From: Halanaerobiales bacterium
GTDB lineage: Bacteria; Bacillota_F; Halanaerobiia; DY22613
Length of the DNA: 64,000 nt
Direction: 5' to 3'
Assembly: GCA_023128035.1 (NCBI GenBank)
Contig: JAGMES010000006.1
Coordinates: 5,318 to 69,317 of the forward strand
The notes below the pieces were generated by a model. That model saw only the letters and a list, made by a program, of their open reading frames with translations. It was not told the origin of the DNA and did not search any database. Below are positions 62,380 through 64,000 of this stretch, piece by piece (positions within the stretch are counted from its first letter, which is position 1; each line of letters starts with the position of its first letter). A program made the translations under genes and the position numbers.

Positions 62380-63349
62380 TAACAAATACCTCTGGGTAAA
62401 CAAATTTAGCCATAATTTCAATACCCTCTACACATTTTTCCCCGGCATTATACAAAAAGTATGTTTGTGGTAAAAAATGAATATTACCCTCTTTAACCGC
62501 TCTAAGTTCTCCCCAAATTGGATTTGATTGAATATCTTTTTTAAGCTTTTCATCTGCTACTTCCTGTGAACTTATCATTGTTGAAATTAAAATTACATCT
62601 GGATCAAATTCAACTACCTTTTCCATGCTAAATGGCATTGTTTCGCCACCCATTTTTGTTGGTTTTATACCTTCTGCAATATTCTTAAGTTTTAAAATCT
62701 TAGCAACATCACCAGCGATACTGTTTTCAAGTTTTATTGATACTTCTTGTGATGATAAATATAATACAGCAACTTTTTTAGGTGTCTCTGGTAATTTACT
62801 TACAATTTTTTCTTTTTTGGCTTCCATTCCTTTGATAATATTCTCAACTTTTTCTGTTTCACCCGTTATTTGAGCCATTATTCTTAATTTAGCTACTACA
62901 TCGTCAAACGTCTTCATTCTTAATACAATAACAGGAATATTACTTTGATTTAAAATCGGAACTAATCTGTTATGTAGACCAAATTGTGCAATTACAAAAT
63001 CTGGCTGTAATGAAACTAACTTTTCAACATTAATGTTATAAACTGCGCCTACATTTTCTAGCCCTTCGCATCCCTCTGGCAACGGACTACCCCCTTTTGG
63101 ATCTGCCATTGCAATTGCTTTTCCACCAGCGGAATACAAAATACCCAAATACGTTCCAGAAATTGCTGCAATTTTTTCTGGTTTTTTATCCAAAGTAACC
63201 GTATTACCTAAATCATCTATAATTGTAATAACATCTTTTTTACTTTCTTCTAATTGTGTAGCTGCTTGCTTTTCCGTTTTACTACAACCCACTAATGTTA
63301 AACTTAACCCCAAAACAACCGTTAACAATAAAACCATTACTTTTCTCAT
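62366..63349 (-). CDS. Corrinoid/iron-complex ABC substrate-binding lipoprotein
   Basis: Lipoprotein of about 327 residues (signal VLLLTVVLGLSLTLVGC, lipobox LVGC). It belongs to the BtuF/FepB family: TIIDDLGNTVTLDKKPEKIA near 40, AAISGTYLGILYSAG near 60, PDFVIAQFG near 115 and FDPDVILIST near 250. Start ATG 63349 is eight nt after GGGAGG. First gene behind the cobalamin riboswitch, so the ligand is probably a corrinoid or cobalt complex and not a siderophore. Confidence 0.92.
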   Translation of the reverse strand: MRKVMVLLLTVVLGLSLTLVGCSKTEKQAATQLEESKKDVITIIDDLGNTVTLDKKPEKIAAISGTYLGILYSAGGKAIAMADPKGGSPLPEGCEGLENVGAVYNINVEKLVSLQPDFVIAQFGLHNRLVPILNQSNIPVIVLRMKTFDDVVAKLRIMAQITGETEKVENIIKGMEAKKEKIVSKLPETPKKVAVLYLSSQEVSIKLENSIAGDVAKILKLKNIAEGIKPTKMGGETMPFSMEKVVEFDPDVILISTMISSQEVADEKLKKDIQSNPIWGELRAVKEGNIHFLPQTYFLYNAGEKCVEGIEIMAKFVYPEVFVNGTN

Positions 63350-63450
63350 TTTTTTTGCCTCCCATAGTCTTTTTTGAGATATTTGCATCTCTATTTTAGC
63401 TTATGTACTGTTAACTCGTAGATTTTTTAGAAACTAAATATAAATTCGCA

Positions 63451-63484
63451 ATAAAAAAAAGCCTTAACACATGTTAAGGCTCAG
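63451..63484 (-). terminator. Riboswitch expression-platform terminator
   Basis: Perfect 9-bp stem GCCTTAACA/TGTTAAGGC followed by eight T residues on the minus strand, between the cobalamin aptamer and the first gene. This is where ligand-dependent termination would occur. A second hairpin (GAAACTTTTT/AAAAAGTTTC, 63559-63582) lies between and may be part of the switch. Confidence 0.88.
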
Positions 63485-63628
63485 ATTATTACAAGATGTT
63501 AGGCTACCCCAAACCAAGCAGTTCAGCAATAAAGAAATGCATAGTTTATCATTAGCCTGAAACTTTTTCACTAAAAAGTTTCTCTTATAAATACCCTCTA
63601 AACACCCGTAGAGTTAACAGTATTCTTA

Positions 63629-63783
63629 AAACAGGCAGGTCTTCTGACTCATGAATCATCGTTTTTCTTTTCCTTCCCAGTTTCCCAGTGGATTTGATTA
63701 AGAAAAACTCCTCATTTTACAGCGGCGGGACCGTGTGGGATTTTCACCCAACTTCCCTTTTAAGCTCATCTATAGAGCACCTA
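63629..63783 (-). promoter_or_regulatory. Cobalamin riboswitch aptamer
   Basis: The minus strand carries the classic elements in order: GGTGCT near 63780, GGGAAGTTGGGTGAAAATCC, CACACGGTCCCGCCGCTGTA, CCACTGGG with GGGAAGG, and the B12 box AGTCAGAAGACCTGCCTGTT (near 63630-63649). This defines the adenosylcobalamin-type aptamer. With the downstream terminator it should shut the transport/chelatase operon when cobalamin is plentiful. Confidence 0.95.
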
Positions 63784-63839
63784 TTTTAAATATTCAATTT
63801 TCACTAATTATACACATCTAATATATAACATTCACATTT

Positions 63840-63869
63840 AGTATAACATCATTCAATTAAAAATGTCAA
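63840..63869 (-). promoter_or_regulatory. Promoter of cobalamin riboswitch operon
   Basis: On the minus strand TTGACA (63864-63869) and TATACT (63840-63845) are separated by 18 nt; the start near 63833 is about 50 nt before the aptamer. Beyond it, 63870-64000 shows no feature I can support. Confidence 0.82.
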
Positions 63870-64000
63870 TAAATTTATTGTAAAATTCAGCTCTAACGAG
63901 TAAAAATTTATCCAATCAATAAAACAGAAAATTTATCTCCATGTAAATGTTAAATTTTTTCATTCGTGTTCTGGGTTTTTTTTGAAAAAAGACTACAGCA

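Overview
The window looks like a chromosomal piece of a low-GC, anaerobic, endospore-forming, fermentative Firmicute. My best guess is Halanaerobiales (Anoxybacter-like); this is inference from gene content, not a database match. Spore markers are SpoVT, a GerABC-type germinant receptor, CotJABC and a CotF-like coat operon. Anaerobic fermentation is indicated by a trimeric NAD(H)-linked [FeFe] hydrogenase with its regulatory cassette. A secreted beta-rich protein ending in Phe, encoded with a large lipoprotein, would fit a diderm cell with an outer membrane. No rRNA, tRNA or CRISPR array was seen.

Layout. 0-4 kb: glycerate kinase (cut by the window edge), a CdaR-type activator and a sigma-54-dependent regulator. 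4-5.3 kb: two half-size chromate transporters. 5.4-7.4 kb: a small defence-like island with a type III toxin-antitoxin system (ToxN plus a 33-nt-repeat antitoxin RNA, attenuator and consensus promoter) and a two-gene HEPN operon. 7.7-9.4 kb: a chemoreceptor. 9.6-17.2 kb: a hydrogenase operon of 2Fe-2S protein, HydS-like sensor, PP2C phosphatase, HydC, HydB and HydA, behind a promoter and two GTGA-N6-TCAC palindromes. 17.5-27 kb: a dead metallopeptidase, a SPOCS-domain protein, nadE, spoVT, the lipoprotein/barrel pair, a TPR protein, a 54-residue secreted peptide and an orphan BMP-family binding protein. 27-34.9 kb: a decayed FixC-FixX gene, a DUF255/thioredoxin protein, the germinant receptor operon and a frameshifted [NiFe] hydrogenase small subunit. 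34.9-38.2 kb: unusual sequence with three (perhaps four) Cys-rich micropeptide genes of 24-35 codons, a family of CCACCC hairpin terminators, a 47-nt direct repeat, a truncated group IIC intron sitting just behind one terminator, and a frameshifted RCC1-repeat gene. 38.4-46.8 kb: cotJABC, a wrecked cstA carrying an IS remnant beside an intact LytTR regulator and a wrecked lytS, mobA, a TnpB remnant, and the repeat-rich coat operon. 46.9-53.9 kb: a purine module (PucR regulator, NCS2 permease, three-subunit xanthine dehydrogenase). 54-55.9 kb: an exported GH13 amylase. 56-63.9 kb: a cobalamin-riboswitch operon (binding protein, permease, ATPase, CobN, CbiK).

How it works together. Fermentative hydrogen metabolism, NAD supply, purine oxidation, corrinoid/cobalt handling and sporulation are intact. 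Genes for FixCX electron transfer, periplasmic [NiFe] hydrogenase, pyruvate/peptide uptake (CstA with LytS) and a peptidase are broken by frameshifts, stops, internal deletions or insertions. The density of pseudogenes (at least eight) and dead mobile elements suggests ongoing reductive evolution toward a specialised fermentative life.
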